The notes under the pieces: generated by a model
What the model saw: only the letters and a program-made list of their open reading frames with translations
Databases searched by the model: none
What the model was told of the DNA's origin: nothing
DNA from: Sebastes aleutianus
Taxonomy: Eukaryota > Chordata > Actinopteri > Perciformes > Sebastidae
Reading direction: 5' to 3'
DNA length: 64,000 nucleotides
Assembly: GCA_916700875.1 (NCBI GenBank)
Contig: CAKAKS010000199.1
Span: 87,001-151,000 of the forward strand
Made by a program: the position numbers and the translations under genes
In this document: positions 13,901 through 25,865 of the stretch, piece after piece
Layout: each line of letters begins with the position of its first letter
How positions within the stretch are numbered: position 1 is the stretch's first letter

Positions 13901-16900
13901 CATTACACTGTTTTAAATGTAAACATTCTAAATGTGTCCCAGTTTATTTCCTGTTGCAGTGTATGTAAATAACATCAGCTGACAGGAAATAAACATGGCC
14001 CCAAGCTGTTGCCTAGCAACGCAATTCCGTTGCAATTCCGTTGAAATGTGGTAAAACGGAGCATTTCAGACAGAGGGTGAATACAGGTATATTCAGGCAG
14101 ACAGTACGAGGAAAATAATGTGTTTTTTTTAACATTAAAGCATGTAAACATGTTCTAGTAGAAACGTAAAATACAAGTATGAACCTGAAAATGAGCACAA
14201 TATGGGACCTTTAAACATTATACCCGCTAAACACCAGCATGTTAGCTTTGTTACTGAAAGCATGTTAGCATGCTTACATGGGCATTTAGCTTACAGCAAA
14301 GCTGTGTCAGTACAACCTCACAGTCACTAGCATGTCTGTAGGCTTTTAGTATATAAGTAATAATTTAATAATAATTCAATCATTGTGAGAGTCACGTTAA
14401 ATCTATTATGTGACAACTCCTAATTAGATCTTATTCATTCTTTAGTAGAAATGGGCCTTTGGGGCACAGCAAAAGGAGGGAATTTATTTTCCAAACGTCT
14501 CCGCAAGTACCTTCATAGTTGGAGACTTAATGATGGAGTCCAGGAATTTGTGGTTCTCTGCAATCTCCTCAGGGGTTACAATTTCTGGCTCGCCGGTGTC
14601 ACTCACATAGTTATCCAACAGGGAGATAAAGGCTGTAGAAACAAACAAGATACTCTTCAAACTGTGATTTTGTTCAGTCTGAGACATGGATATGATGACA
14701 ATCATGAAAGTTTACAGAAACCTCTAGCCACTGGTGGAAAGTAACTAAGTATTTTTACTCAAGTACTGTACTTAAGTTCAACTTTGAGGTATGTGTACTT
14801 CCATTTTATGCTACTTTATAATTTTATTCCACTACATTTCAGAGGGAAATATTGTGCTTGTTACTCCACTACATTTATTTGACAGATATAGTTACTAGTT
14901 ACAAAAAAAAAAAACATGATCATTTTATAAAATTCAATTTGTTGAATATTAAACCAGCGGCTGCTCTAGTTTGCCACCCCACATTTTTCACATACTGGTT
15001 TAATTTAAATAACTGTTTTTAATTATCCAACATTTCTCTAAAAATCAAAGATTAGAGAAAAGTCCAAAATATTAATAGAAACTTGTGTAGCAGAAATTTT
15101 GTTTTTTTATTTCTACCCAATTAATCATCTCACGACCCCTCAGATTTATTTTGTGACCCTGTGGAGTCTGACCCATGCATGGTTGGGAACAACTGAACTA
15201 CTACTGATATAATATATAATATAATAATATATAATATAAATATAATTTGCAAAACAAGTACTTTTACTTTTGATACTTTACTAGTACATTTTCATTATAA
15301 TACTTTTACTTAACTAAGATTTTAAATGAATGACTTTTACTTGTAATGGAGTTACTTAAACATTGTGGTATTGGTACTTCTTCCACCACTGTAAGGTACA
15401 GACAGAAAAAGTCTCAAATCTGAGATCTTTGTGTCTATTTGGATGCATTTGGAATAAAAAATTGACCAGCTCTAGAAACCAGGTGAGGGATGGTGAAGCA
15501 GGTTGAGAGATTATGGACAAAATAACAAGGAGGGAGAAATCCTTCTTTTTTTCATTGGGACAGCTGCCGCAGACTGAACTCTGAATACAAGCTGTTACTT
15601 AATTCAACTCCCTATACAGCTCTGTGTGAGGGCAACATGATACACAACACAAATCTGTGAAAACATCACTAGACAAGAATTGCCGGAAGGAAGGAAGCGT
15701 GCTTCAGCAGTTATCACGCGGAGGAAGATTTGAAGAAGCCAGTGGTTGCAGAGGAGCATCTTTCTGCACCCAGCACAGTGAACTCTGCATGCTCTGTGGT
15801 TATGCAACATGCTCCACTGTTCGTCATAAGGAGATTATGAGTAGATGAAGAAGCTTTACTCTGAAGGGAGGCGATAAGGAGGATAGTATCAAACTGGCAA
15901 ACGAGTGCAGTGGAATGTGTGAAGAGATCAATTCAAACATTTTTTTGACAGAGCGGTTGTGTAAAAGAAGCAGCCTCATCCCACAGGAACAACTGAACAT
16001 TAAGGCATGAAGAGAGATAATTCCCTTTTGACACTTACCTAAAAAAGTCTCCTTTTTGAAAATGTTCTCATCGACAAATGTAAACAGAGGATATCCTGCA
16101 CCATCGTTGTTGTCGTTCATGGCCATGCTGTCTCCAGCTTTGCCCTGCAGCAGGAAGAGAACCACTCAAACTTTCAAATGTGCAAATACTTTCATACATT
16201 AACACATCTACAGTCAAATTGTTCTGTTGTAGGGGTGTAAGAAATCAAGTATCTCAATATTATATTTTGTGATACTGTATAGATTCTCCAAAACACTGTT
16301 TTGATTTTGATATGCAAAGATTAACTCAGTCAATACTTTATTTAATTTACAAAGATATGTGCCTTTTCAAAGTAGTGCTGATGTTACAGGGACTGGGGTG
16401 AATACAAATGCAGATCCCACTGTTCTGATCGCATAAAAAAGTAAACTTTTTTACTAAGATTTTATGCATATGGTGGTGTGTTCTTTATACTTTGACAGTT
16501 TTCCTAAAATTAGACTTAAAAAATTGCAACATATCGCCTTGCTTACAGCATCGCAGTATATTGAATCGTAACCCCTGTGTCGTGATACGTATCGTATCGC
16601 CAGATTCTTGCCAATACACAGCCCTAATCTGTCGTCTCATGTAAACTTGCAGTTTAGATTAAGACCACAATTCCCACAATCCTCTTTGCTCCCTGTCACA
16701 TGTTCTTTAACTCTCCAATAGAGTGCTCCAGGAATGACGTATTATTGTAGGCCAACGAGGCCTATTGAAAGAGGCTGGGACACGGGTTTGAGCTCTGGGG
16801 TTTGACACATGCGCAGTGTAACTGCAGCGTTGCTATTGGCTCAATTTCGACGAGTGCAGATCAGATTTTTCTGCGCATGTGTTATACCCCAAAGATATGA

Positions 16901-17479
16901 CGCGTTGATGATGCGTGATATCTCCTCTTTACACCCTCCTTGAGGCCAACCAGAAAGTTAGCATCACCCTGGGTTCCCTCGACAAAAAGCCAATGGGATT
17001 TTTCCATTTGGTTTTGGATTATCGCAGAAAATAAACTCTGTGGAAAAGAAACTCTGTGGAAAAGAAACGTTTATGATACTTACATGTTTTGTTCCGTAAG
17101 ATAATCTTCACAAATGAACACCACTTTTATGATTTTTTGCAGCGTGAATGCAATAGCCAGAAGTAAAAAGCTAACGTTTGGCTATAAACGAAATACACCA
17201 AACCAACATGAGGCTCTTAAATTACAAACTGAGCAATTGTAGATGGGTTTAAGGTCCAGCTATAGGATGTCAGTACACATCAAACATGCAAAGCAACAAC
17301 TAAACTGCACATAATAAGATGTTTTATAAGTCATAATTAAAGAAGGGAGCAGCCTCATGTCTGTATGCGTGGTGCACCTGCAGAGAGATCCTGTAGTCTG
17401 TTCCAGGTTTCAGTCTGTTGACGTCGTTGTCCCACAGCTCCTGCACCATGGCCGACAGCTCTCTGTCACTCTCAATCAT
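10989..17479 (-). CDS. endou: Uridylate-specific endoribonuclease (EndoU family), 6 coding exons, 284 aa
   Basis: Metal-dependent RNase of the XendoU/ENDOU family that cuts RNA at uridylates leaving 2',3'-cyclic phosphates. Coding exons on the minus strand: 17378-17479, 16039-16144, 14511-14632, 13427-13539, 12947-13100 and 10989-11246 (855 nt, phase kept throughout). The EndoU domain fills nearly the whole protein. The predicted catalytic residues are His156 (FEHVF), His172 (GFHNW) and Lys218 (in GIKPKG); their spacing matches XendoU His162/His178/Lys224. The C-terminal block GVSPEFEFALYTLCF is a family hallmark. No signal peptide and no somatomedin-B domains are present, unlike human ENDOU, so an intracellular enzyme like fish endou paralogues or frog XendoU is likely. 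The ATG at 17479 is chosen because the frame stays open upstream, through a spliced leader, to a stop without another ATG. Which fish endou paralogue this is cannot be decided here. Confidence 0.93.
11385..12300. repeat. Minisatellite in an endou intron
   Basis: Roughly 900 bases built from imperfect units such as CTCATAATTTTGACTTTCTA, about 20-21 bp, with longer variants (GTTGACTTCATAAGTC AAATCTTTGAGTTATCTC) recurring every several units. It lies between the last two coding exons. A 73-codon frame through it is a by-product of the period. Confidence 0.9.
13600..14345. repeat. Degenerate repeat of the GCTAACATGCTAA type, split by a MITE
   Basis: Sequence left of the MITE (AACATTATACCTGCTAAACA...) resembles that to its right (AACATTATACCCGCTAAACACC...). 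Both belong to a common teleost repeat with recurrent 'gctaac/catgcta' words. It is in an endou intron. Confidence 0.5.
13696..14214. mobile_element. TTAA-flanked MITE (piggyBac-like)
   Basis: Inverted ends TTAAAGGTCCCATATTGT and ACAATATGGGACCTTTAA, with TTAA at both edges as in piggyBac-type insertion. About 519 bases, non-coding, in an endou intron. Confidence 0.8.
14729..15391. mobile_element. MITE with CAGTGGTGGAA-type inverted ends
   Basis: Left end CACTGGTGGAAAGTAACTAAG and right end TACTTCTTCCACCACTG form inverted repeats, and the interior has the ACTCAAGTACTGTACTTAAG block, all typical of an abundant teleost MITE. It is in an endou intron about 100 bases from a coding exon. A fragment of similar sequence is near 10655-10760. 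Confidence 0.7.
16230..16626. mobile_element. hAT-type MITE, relative of the 7186-7527 copy
   Basis: Starts TAGGGGTGTAAG, ends CACAGCCCTA, with the same internal order (GTATCGTATCGCCAGATTCTTGCC near the right end). Flanks TTCTGTTG and ATCTGTCG look like a decayed 8-bp duplication (6 of 8). Confidence 0.75.
16757..16895. repeat. Interspersed repeat with inverted TGCGCA ends, copy 1
   Basis: Contains ACATGCGCAGTGTAACTG and, inverted, TTCTGCGCATGTG, around a GTTGCTATTGGC core. A second copy is at 26475-26610. Class not known to me. Confidence 0.55.
16945..17215. repeat. Interspersed repeat, copy 1 of 2
   Basis: A block including AAAAAGCCAATGGGATTTTT and GAATGCAATAGCCAGAAGT recurs at 19003-19235 in the same orientation. 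A short tandem (ACTCTGTGGAAAAGAA twice) is present only here. Confidence 0.65.
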
Positions 17480-17577
17480 GATGCGACCGCTCCGTTGTGT
17501 TCTTGGTCCCGCAGTGGATGGTCTGGTCAAAGTATACGTCTCTGACAGGAGAGGAAGGAAAAGTTAATATAGCTTGG

Positions 17578-17728
17578 TGTTAACAATGGTGGACAGTAAC
17601 AAAAAGCAATTTTTTTTTTGCGCTTTGCACAACTTGGAAAGGGAGGAGTGAGCGGAGGGGTACTCAGTCGGTTGCAATCTGCAACCACACCACTAGATGA
17701 CGCAAAATCCATCAGACTGTACCTTTAA
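17578..17728. mobile_element. Remnant of a TTAA-type MITE
   Basis: Inverted relative of 19523-19865: contains GGTTGCAATCTGCAACC and CACCACTAGATG and ends in CTTTAA (TTAA at 17725-17728). The other end is not clear. Confidence 0.6.
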
Positions 17729-18197
17729 AGTGTCTTGTAAGCGCATGCGGGCCGATCATCGTGTGCATGAGACAATAATAAAACTTAATTCTTGCTAAAG
17801 ATGGCTTTGATTTCTACAGCCGCCTGTTGGCACTGTATGGGACTATTCATGACATGATAAAATAAAAGCCATGATAACAAAAAACAGAGTAAAAAATGCT
17901 TCTGGAGTTGATTTAGCACATGCTTCTTAGATAAATAGATACATTGATAGATACATATAAAAGTAAAGTTTTATACATAATCACAAAAAACAGTGAATCA
18001 AGTTAATGTGTAGTCCATAGCATTGTAAAAACATAACAGCTTCCTGAGCCAGACGGAATTTATCCATCCAACTCAACACCACCAGTGCATTCCACAAAAA
18101 AACATCCATGACACTGAGCTCCGAGATCTTCATCACCACCATCCTGAGCCCCATGCAGGCCGCATCCCATCAGCCACCACATCCAAATTCCACTGAC

Positions 18198-18297
18198 CTT
18201 TTCCTTTGAGTGTTGTCCTGTTATTTTCTGGTTCAGCGAGGAGAAAACAACGAGGAGTGATTTGAGGTTTTTTAGGGAAGTTCCTCGGTGTCGGTCA
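18198..18297 (-). other. endou: Predicted 5' UTR exon of endou
   Basis: A donor GTCAGT on the minus strand ends this segment at 18198. Joined to the acceptor at 17541 it gives a frame that is open from a TGA near 18290 into the EndoU domain but has no ATG, so it is read as leader sequence. The upstream limit is arbitrary. Confidence 0.4.
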
Positions 18298-19002
18298 GGT
18301 GCTGCTGGTTGTGGTTTCCTGTGTTGGTGAGAGCAGGTGTCTTTATGGGCATAGTAACAGTTCAGTCAGTCAGTCAGTGTGGAGAAAGACAGGCTGGGGC
18401 TGGAGGGGGGGCGGACAGAGGGGACATTTTAAAAAGGTTATCCCCCGTCAGCAACTCTAGCCAAAGGGATTACACCATGTTGTCGTCTCTTTTCAATCTC
18501 AGGCTACAACGTGGGCTCTTTGTTTCTTTAGTATTTCATTGTTGCTCTCTCTGTCACAGTATAACCTCTGCCATACAGGCTAAATGTGGGTCATGTTTCA
18601 GGTACCAAGGTGGTGTAAAGGATTACGTGGTTTGTTTGGTAATATTTCTGATTTTGAACATCATTCTAAATTATCTTAACCCTGAAGACTAAAGGTTTGG
18701 TCAAAATTTTGGAAAATATATCAACATCTAAAAAGAGTAGTGACTTTTCTAAACAAAATCTAATTTAAGAAAACCCTTATATCAGGTTTAACATTGTAAT
18801 TTTATCAGCAATTGTTTCCTTGACTTTGATGACATGTAAAGAGTTGTATAAGTTCATTTGTATAACATTTTTAATGATTTCTAATTGTATATTTTCACTT
18901 TTTGCACTGAATGCCGTCTTTTTACAAACATAAAAAGAGAGTGGAAACAATTACTTCTTCGCTCCCACTGTACTAAATTAAAGAGTGCTTGCGTAATGCG
19001 TA

Positions 19003-19235
19003 TTTTTGTAGACCAATGCAGAAGTTAGCATCGCCCTGGTTCCCTCAACAAAAAGCCAATGGGATTTTTCCATTTGATTTTGGATTATTGCAGAAAATAA
19101 GCTCTGTGGCAAACAAACGTTTATGATTCTACAAATGAACACCACTTTTGTGATTTTTGCAATGTGAATGCAATCGCCAGAAGTAAAAAGCTAATGGGAC
19201 TTGAAGCCTAAATGTGGCTCATATTGGAGCTGCAC
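19003..19235. repeat. Interspersed repeat, copy 2 of 2
   Basis: Same block as 16945-17215 (CCAATGGGATTTTTCCATTTG, GCAGAAAATAA, GAATGCAATCGCCAGAAGT). About 2 kb apart in the same orientation, on either side of the endou 5' end. Confidence 0.65.
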
Positions 19236-19522
19236 ATTTGTGAGGAACAACTAAACTAAAGAGTGTAACAGCTTAAAATACCAGTTTTGTTCTATTGTTC
19301 TGCCACCAGTGGTTGACTGACATTGTACAATTTTAACCGATCTGTAACCAAGTAAATACTGACAGACATCTTCTATCTTCTCTTGTCGGAACATTATCTA
19401 TAAGTAATTTTTTTTGTGATAACTGTTGCATATTTTACACTTTTGATTTCTATCTCTTGTGGACTTACTGTATATGTATATTTACTATATCAATTACTGT
19501 GTTGTACTTGTGCTATGTGGAC

Positions 19523-19865
19523 TTAAAGGTGCAGTGTGTAGGATTTGGCAGCATCTAGCGGTGTGGTTGCAGATTGCAACCAACTAAAACTCCTCCCGTG
19601 TGCCAAGCGTGTAGGAGAATACGGTGGCTGATGCGAAAACGCAAATGACCCTATCTAGAGCCAGTGTTTGGTTTGTCCGTTCTAGAAATATGGCGGCTGG
19701 CTGCGTGAAGAGGACCCGCTCCCTATGTAGATATAAACGGCTCATTCGAAGGTAACAAAAACATGATTCTTATCAGGTGATTATACAATAAAGAAAACAT
19801 TCTTATTAATACTATATTCCATCTCTGCCAATAGATCACCCGTAAATGCTGCACTGCTCCTTTAA
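19523..19865. mobile_element. TTAA-flanked MITE
   Basis: Opens TTAAAGGTGCAGTGTGTAGG and closes GCTGCACTGCTCCTTTAA; TTAA at both borders. The interior has GGTTGCAGATTGCAACC. Related pieces are at about 639-900 and 17578-17728. Confidence 0.75.
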
Positions 19866-20129
19866 TGTTAATTAATGATAATTTAAATTTGACAGCTTCT
19901 CTATACTTTTGTGAATCCAGTTTCTTTACTAATTTTTACAATGCTTTTGGCCTAACTCTTGTTTATAGAATCTTATCCTTTTCTGATATTGATCACCATC
20001 ATTGAATTTGTTTCAGTTCCACAATTCTTTCCAGTAAAAACTTCCAAGTGTAAAAGTGTGTTTAGCTCGCTGCATACACCTACATGCATAGAGAGAGCAG
20101 AATAATTATGCTGGCACCAAAGTGCATTC

Positions 20130-20439
20130 TATGGAGGACGGAACCTGCCAAAATAAAAAAAAAATATTTTATTTAAAAAAAAAAAAAAGCATAAATAAAT
20201 AAATACATTTAAAAATAAATAAAAGGGGAAATGAAATAGAAGAGGAGAAATATAGGGGAATTAGTTCAAAAGTAAATAAAAACAGAAATATAAATTTTTA
20301 TCACATTTTGTCAATTAATTAAGGCCTACATTTATTTAAATATTCTTTTTTGTACAAATAATGGCATATTTGTTTATTTATTGAGTCATATCTTTATTTA
20401 TTCACTCATTTTTTATTTGGGCAGGTTCCGTCCTCCATA
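20130..20439. mobile_element. Short inverted-repeat element
   Basis: Inverted ends TATGGAGGACGGAACCTGCC and GGCAGGTTCCGTCCTCCATA, 20 of 20 bases matching, around about 265 bases of AAATA-rich filler. No coding capacity; class not known to me. Confidence 0.8.
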
Positions 20440-22186
20440 TTTTTCAGTCTCAGATTCAATGAATATTGACAAAATGTTAAAGTATTACCATTTATTTTGA
20501 GGAGCATTATGCCGAATGCTTTTTTACAGGATTCCGCAGGTCCTCCTGTATTCAAATGTTTCTTACATGAGACATGAAGTGACAGTGAGTCTGCACTGAA
20601 GGGAAAGTGAATCCATGTGCATTTCAAGACTGAACAAGAGATTGTCTTTTTACCAGTCCAAACCAGCATCAACTCTAAAAGTATAGTCTGCACTTTTGAA
20701 GAAGTGCGGGACAAATCATTCATCATCCAACGTCGATAAAGAACAGATTTGATGCAATTTCAAACAGAACTGCCCCCATGAGATAGTCTCCTTTTTGATC
20801 AAATGTAAAACAAAAAAATAGTAAATGAAAATAAATTAACATTATACAAAATATTGTTTGTATCTCTAGACATTATAAAGATCATATGGCCTCTCGTTGA
20901 CACTAAACTTTGGCAACATTAAATGAACAGTTGTACAAAGGATGGTGTGAATAAATGTAGTCAAATATCATTTCTAAATGTCTCTGCTGTTTACCAAGTG
21001 AGGATTTCCTGTCTCACACCAGAACAACCATAATCAAAATCCCAGTAACCCCATCAGAGGATGGACTGTCATGAATATTTACTGCAGCGTCCTCCATTGT
21101 TACATTCTGTGTGGAAAAATACAAACTATTATTATTATGAAGCCCGTTCCCCAAAACCAATCTCATAGAATTCCTCTTTTCAATAAGCCTGATTTATATC
21201 ATATGACCCTCAAAAATGCTCTTCTGTAAATTAACTAATTTCAAGAAAAAGCAAATCCAAACATAATTTTCAAAAAAGAGAGGAAAAAAAAAAAATCATA
21301 TCCCGACAAAAGATGAAAAAAATGTCGGGCTTCCCATCCTAGTCAACCAAAACAGCCTAAAGCTGAAACAAACAGCACAATCTATGTAATTATGTCTGGG
21401 TGACGAATCTCCAGGTTTGCCTCCATTGCTTTAATCTTGTATCAAGGGTGTGTGTCATAGTTAATTCACTTAATTATTCACTTTGACGTTTGTTTGAAGT
21501 TAGTGTCATAGTGTTGGCATGCGACAGAAAGCCAGCCAGAGGGTAGATACTTAACATAACAAGCAGGATACATAATATGACAAAGAAGGGCAAATACAGT
21601 CCTTCTTTTCCCTGCAGCACCCAGTTGGTAGCTGATTGTAAGCAATCGCTTGAAATTACCACAATGAGTCAGTGATTCCAGTGTCACCTGTTGATCATTA
21701 TAAGCCTGATGTGAAAACTCATCATGACAAAGTCCAATTAAAGAGAGTGTAGCTCCGTAGACTTCATTTAGAGTATGATAAAGAGAAATTTACATTTGTC
21801 TTTTGAAATAAAAGTCCAGTTGTATAACATTGTCATATCTAAAAGATTCACTATCATCAACCGCATGTTCATGAATGTTACAGAAAATGTCTATTTTTAC
21901 CAAAATGACCACTCTTTATTGTTTCTCTCTCTATTTCTCTCTGAGGCTAAAACTCTTCTTTCCATTCCTGACCTAATATACATGACATATATTAGGTAAA
22001 TATCAACAATTTACACCCAGAATGTTTTATACCCAAGATGCCTGATCATATTAAAAACATAAACAATGGTACATGGTTGTAGTGGCCCTGTTGTGCTAAC
22101 GCAGGCATAGTCACAGGTGAAGAGATGGTTCCGTGAGATAAAGTGCATTCAAATGGAGCATACAGCAGGGAGGCACTGCACAGGCC

Positions 22187-25100
22187 TCAGTCCTCCTCAT
22201 CACTCCAGAAGGCATCTTCTTCGTCAAGATCCACACCTTGGAAGAGTCTGCAACGGGAAAAGAAACAACGATCAACCAATGTGTTCATAGATGTACAGTT
22301 TAAGTGTCAGTGAACACAAAAGAGAGAAACACTCACTGGTTGTAACAGGGTGAATGTGGGTTGTTAAAGTGACTGTACGGGTTGACTTTGCTGAGGTGGC
22401 CCAGGCACAGCCAACAGAAGTATTGTCTACAGGAGGTGCAGGTCATCTTATTACAGCCATCCGCTTTCTAGGAAGACAGAGACAAGGCGTTAGGGAGAGA
22501 GGACTCAGCAAACATCAATTAACAATAGTAACTGACACAAACTGGGGCTGAACATGCGCATCTTCAAGGACAGTATGGAATAGATAATACTGTTTTTAAA
22601 TACTGTTTGTGCTCCATTCCATGTGATCATGGTCCTAAAGCCACATAAATAAATGAAAATTAAATAAAATTAATTTTGTTATCAGAACCTGTCTACCTTC
22701 GCCCAGTTTGTGTATAATAACATAAGTAAAATTAATGTTTGATTCATATTTAAAACTGACAGCAGTGAACACTGACCCCTGCTGTTAAAGTAAAAGCCTG
22801 TCCTAACTGTAAAGGGACCAGCAGGGGGAGCCCAACCTGAATGTTGGTTCCACAGCGTGGGCAGCCTTTGCAGTTCTCATTGAGCCAGTCTCTACTAAAG
22901 GACTCTTCCACAGCTTTCTGGATCACCCTCTTCCCAAAGCGTTGCTCCATGAACTTTTTCCCCATCGCTGTCGCTGACAGGTACTCATCTCTGAGGTTAC
23001 GTAATTCATCTGTGGAAAACAGGGACAGGAACTCAGGGTTGGGACTGATAAAATGTGGTATCAATTAAGTCTTCTTTAAAAAATCAACTCTTGATTTGTA
23101 AAATTTCACCATTACAGCACTTGCAAAACATTATTATTCACAATACATCGACCTACAAGGGACTTTATGATGTGTGTTTAGCTTTCAAATCCAAACATAA
23201 CAACTGTACAGTTTTAGTGAAATGCTAGTAGCAGTGAACAAAGCCTAATGACGGTAAAATTGATAATTAAAATACAAATGCCAATTTGTTTTAGATGTTG
23301 CAAATAAGTTAATTTCATGAGAGAATAACGTCATTTTAGCCTCAAAGAGATTATGTCAAAAATAAAGGCAGTATCCATACTCAATAAACCAACCTGTTGC
23401 TACACAACTTCAAAAGTTTAAAGACTTTTATTAACATGTGTTGTGCAGCAAACTTATTTTCAGTGACTTTACCTGCAGGGATTTTACAGTGGGAGAGACC
23501 GTGATAGCCCAGCTTGCACAGGGTGCAAAAGGCATACTGGCAGGCCGAGCAAATCCCCATGGTTGTGTCCGGCTCCACCATAACGGCGGTGCCACAGGAC
23601 TGGCGGGGACAGTACACCACGTCGGCCATGAGGTCCAGACTGGACTGGAGCAGCAAACGGTCATAACGGGCAAACAGCTCCTCATCCACAAGCTGCTTCA
23701 CCTGAGAGATGAAGATAGAGGGAAGGAAATGGTGCATTAGAAGTGATAGGGTGGGTAAAGTCAATTAAATATTGCAGAGTGGGAATTTAGTTAAACCATC
23801 CTCTGAAAAGCATTTATTCTATTGTGAAGTGATTTTAGAACTACAGACAAACACACACACACATCTATTTTACTGGTCTCTTACCTGCGATGGTGTAGCT
23901 AAGGAGGTACATTTGGGCTCAGGGCAATTAAGGCACTGAACGTTGCCGTCCCGTATTTGGATCTGGAAGTATTCAGTCATGCAGGCCTTGCAGTAGACAT
24001 GCTGGCACTCCTTAAAGCAGAGGCAGTTTGAGCCCAGCTTCTCTACAAAGCAGATCCCACAGCCGAACACCTTGCTGTCAAACGCCCTCTGGCGCTGCTC
24101 CTCGTCAAAGTCCAGGAGCTGAGGTAGGAGGTCGGCTCGCGGGTCCAACGACACAACGGCCCGCGGGTCAAGTTGAGAAGACGATGAAAGCTGTGGTGGA
24201 GACTTTTCCTTCTTCACTTCTGTTTTCTTCTCCTCTGCGTTTTCAGAAAGACTCCCACACTGCGTCAGAGCTGAACGAAATTGATTAACGTATTAATCAC
24301 TCAATAAACGGGGTGACCTCTAGCTCATCCGATAGAGCTCCCTCTCTCTCCCCCTTTCCTCTCATTCTCCAACTGCACTAATAAAGGCAATAAAAGCCCT
24401 AAAAATCATCTTTAAATAAACTCAATAAACAAAAAAAGTTCAGTTTTACAAAACTATGGTGTGCTCCTTATAGATACTTTAGCAAAATAATATAATTTTC
24501 GAATGAAAGAAAAATGTTCGTCATGTGGTGATTTTACTTAACAATTGACTGAGAACTCTTACACAATGTGAACTTTGATCAAATAACACACTTGTTTGAG
24601 ACACCAGCAATTATTAGCATATTAGTGCTTGTGCTGACCTAATTCTTCTTTCAGCTTAACTCTAAATAAAAGGAAATTACTAGATATGATCTACTTTTTA
24701 TAGATGATATGCTGTTTTATAGATAAAATGATTCGCATGACTATTAGAGAGGTATCTTATCTAATGCAGATGCATTCACACAAGCAAAAAAGAAAATTAA
24801 CTAAAAACACACTGTACCTGTGGCTGCTGGGTCAGTTTTCCTTCGCTCCCCACCTGCCTTACTTCCTCCCCTGATGACTTCAAGAGGAGACAGGATGCCT
24901 AGAAAGTCCAGAGCCTCCTCTTTGAGGAACTGGATCCATGTGAAAAGAACCACACAGCCCTGGTTCTCCTCCCACAGATCATCTAGACGTCTGCAAAGAG
25001 AGCTCATCTGAGGAGGTAAAAATGGAAAAGGAACAAGAACTGAGAGTGATGAATGGTAAGGAAACTTTCTTTTGATATCATCAATAACTCTTTTTTCAAG

Positions 25101-25715
25101 GTAAAGCCACTCACTTTTCCTTTGCTGACTCTCAATTTGAATACTTTACCAAACCTTGCCGACACGTGTGGGTCAGCTTTTGTATAGTGAGTGATGTAGT
25201 GAAGAAATATGCCATGAGTCTTACCTGAGCTCTGGTCATCCATTTAGAGCTGAGAGTGAAGACAGGTGAGGATGTGGATGGATAGTCTGCAGGAAGCTCA
25301 AAGTTGAGCACCAAAGGAGGTAAGAAGCAGACATTATATTCTGTTTGCTTCTCTCCTGCAAAAACACAGAGGAGATTTAGTTATATTCCTAATGGGAGTG
25401 AGACCAATAAATGTGCCTTGATAAGAGCAGCAGAGGAGGAGGAGAAAATAACTTTATGAAAAGCATCTACAAAATAGACCTAAGGCCATGTATGAAAAGT
25501 GCCTGCTACATTTGACTTGTGAACCTTGCTCTTATTTCTTTACACAGCTCAATGACAGCTGTACCTTTGACGACAACTTTGAAATCAGGAGGGAGCTCCA
25601 GACAGAGTTGGATCTCTCCGCCCTGAGCCGACTCCGCCTGGTGGAATTCCTCCTCATCATAGATGCTTGCTAAAGCAAGCAGCTCATCCTCCTGGGCTTC
25701 CTTGTCCTCAGACAT
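22187..25715 (-). CDS. rnf14: RING finger protein 14, RBR-type E3 ubiquitin ligase, 8 coding exons, 483 aa
   Basis: RNF14 (ARA54) is an RBR E3 ligase known as an androgen-receptor co-regulator and for ubiquitination at stalled ribosomes. Coding exons on the minus strand: 25565-25715, 25225-25355, 24818-25007, 23885-24270, 23473-23701, 22837-23009, 22337-22467 and 22187-22247 (1452 nt, phase consistent). Domains: N-terminal RWD (about 1-140, with the typical QEDELLALASIYDEEEF start); a Lys/Ser/Pro-rich linker; RING1 from about 228 (Cys228, 231, 246, His248, Cys251, 254, 270, 273); IBR about 287-360 (CPRQSC, CSAC, CTLC, His353, Cys358); RING2 from 412, with DGCNKMTC placing the predicted catalytic thioester cysteine at Cys425; and an acidic C-terminus ending WSDEED. 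Human RNF14 is 474 aa, so the model looks complete. All zinc-ligand positions inspected are intact. Only 0 bases separate an upstream ATG-TAA from the start (see findings). Confidence 0.96.
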
Positions 25716-25723
25716 TTACATTC
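25716..25723 (-). promoter_or_regulatory. Start-stop minimal uORF (ATGTAA) abutting the rnf14 start
   Basis: Between the splice acceptor (AG at 25724-25725) and the rnf14 ATG the leader reads GA-ATG-TAA, immediately followed by the main ATG-TCT. It is an AUG followed directly by a stop, with zero spacing to the main start. Such elements can stall ribosomes and tune initiation. That they do so here is inference. Confidence 0.45.
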
Positions 25724-25865
25724 CTGCAATAAAAACAATAACACGTGTGACATAAATTCATTATTATTAAAGTCTACAAAAAAAGTATAAACAGCAAAAG
25801 CAACACATGGATGTTAGCAAGGGGCCAAGCAACCAGACAGCACACAGTCAGAGAGAGCTGTAGCT

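Larger units (their letters stand above)
18298..22186. other. Intergenic region between endou and rnf14
   Basis: No coding exon is supported in about 3.9 kb. It has three recognisable repeats (19003-19235, 19523-19865, 20130-20439). The right part presumably includes the rnf14 3' UTR; the rest is AT-rich with nothing further I can name. Confidence 0.55.

Noticed and set aside
14484..14535. Extension of the endou exon through VLAETFGK
   Set aside because: The true donor is GTACTTGCGG after ATG-AAG at 14511; using it keeps phase, whereas running on gives a stop.
17480..18297. Longer endou N-terminus joined from the upstream exon
   Set aside because: The frame is open across the splice but has no ATG before a stop, so no alternative start exists there.
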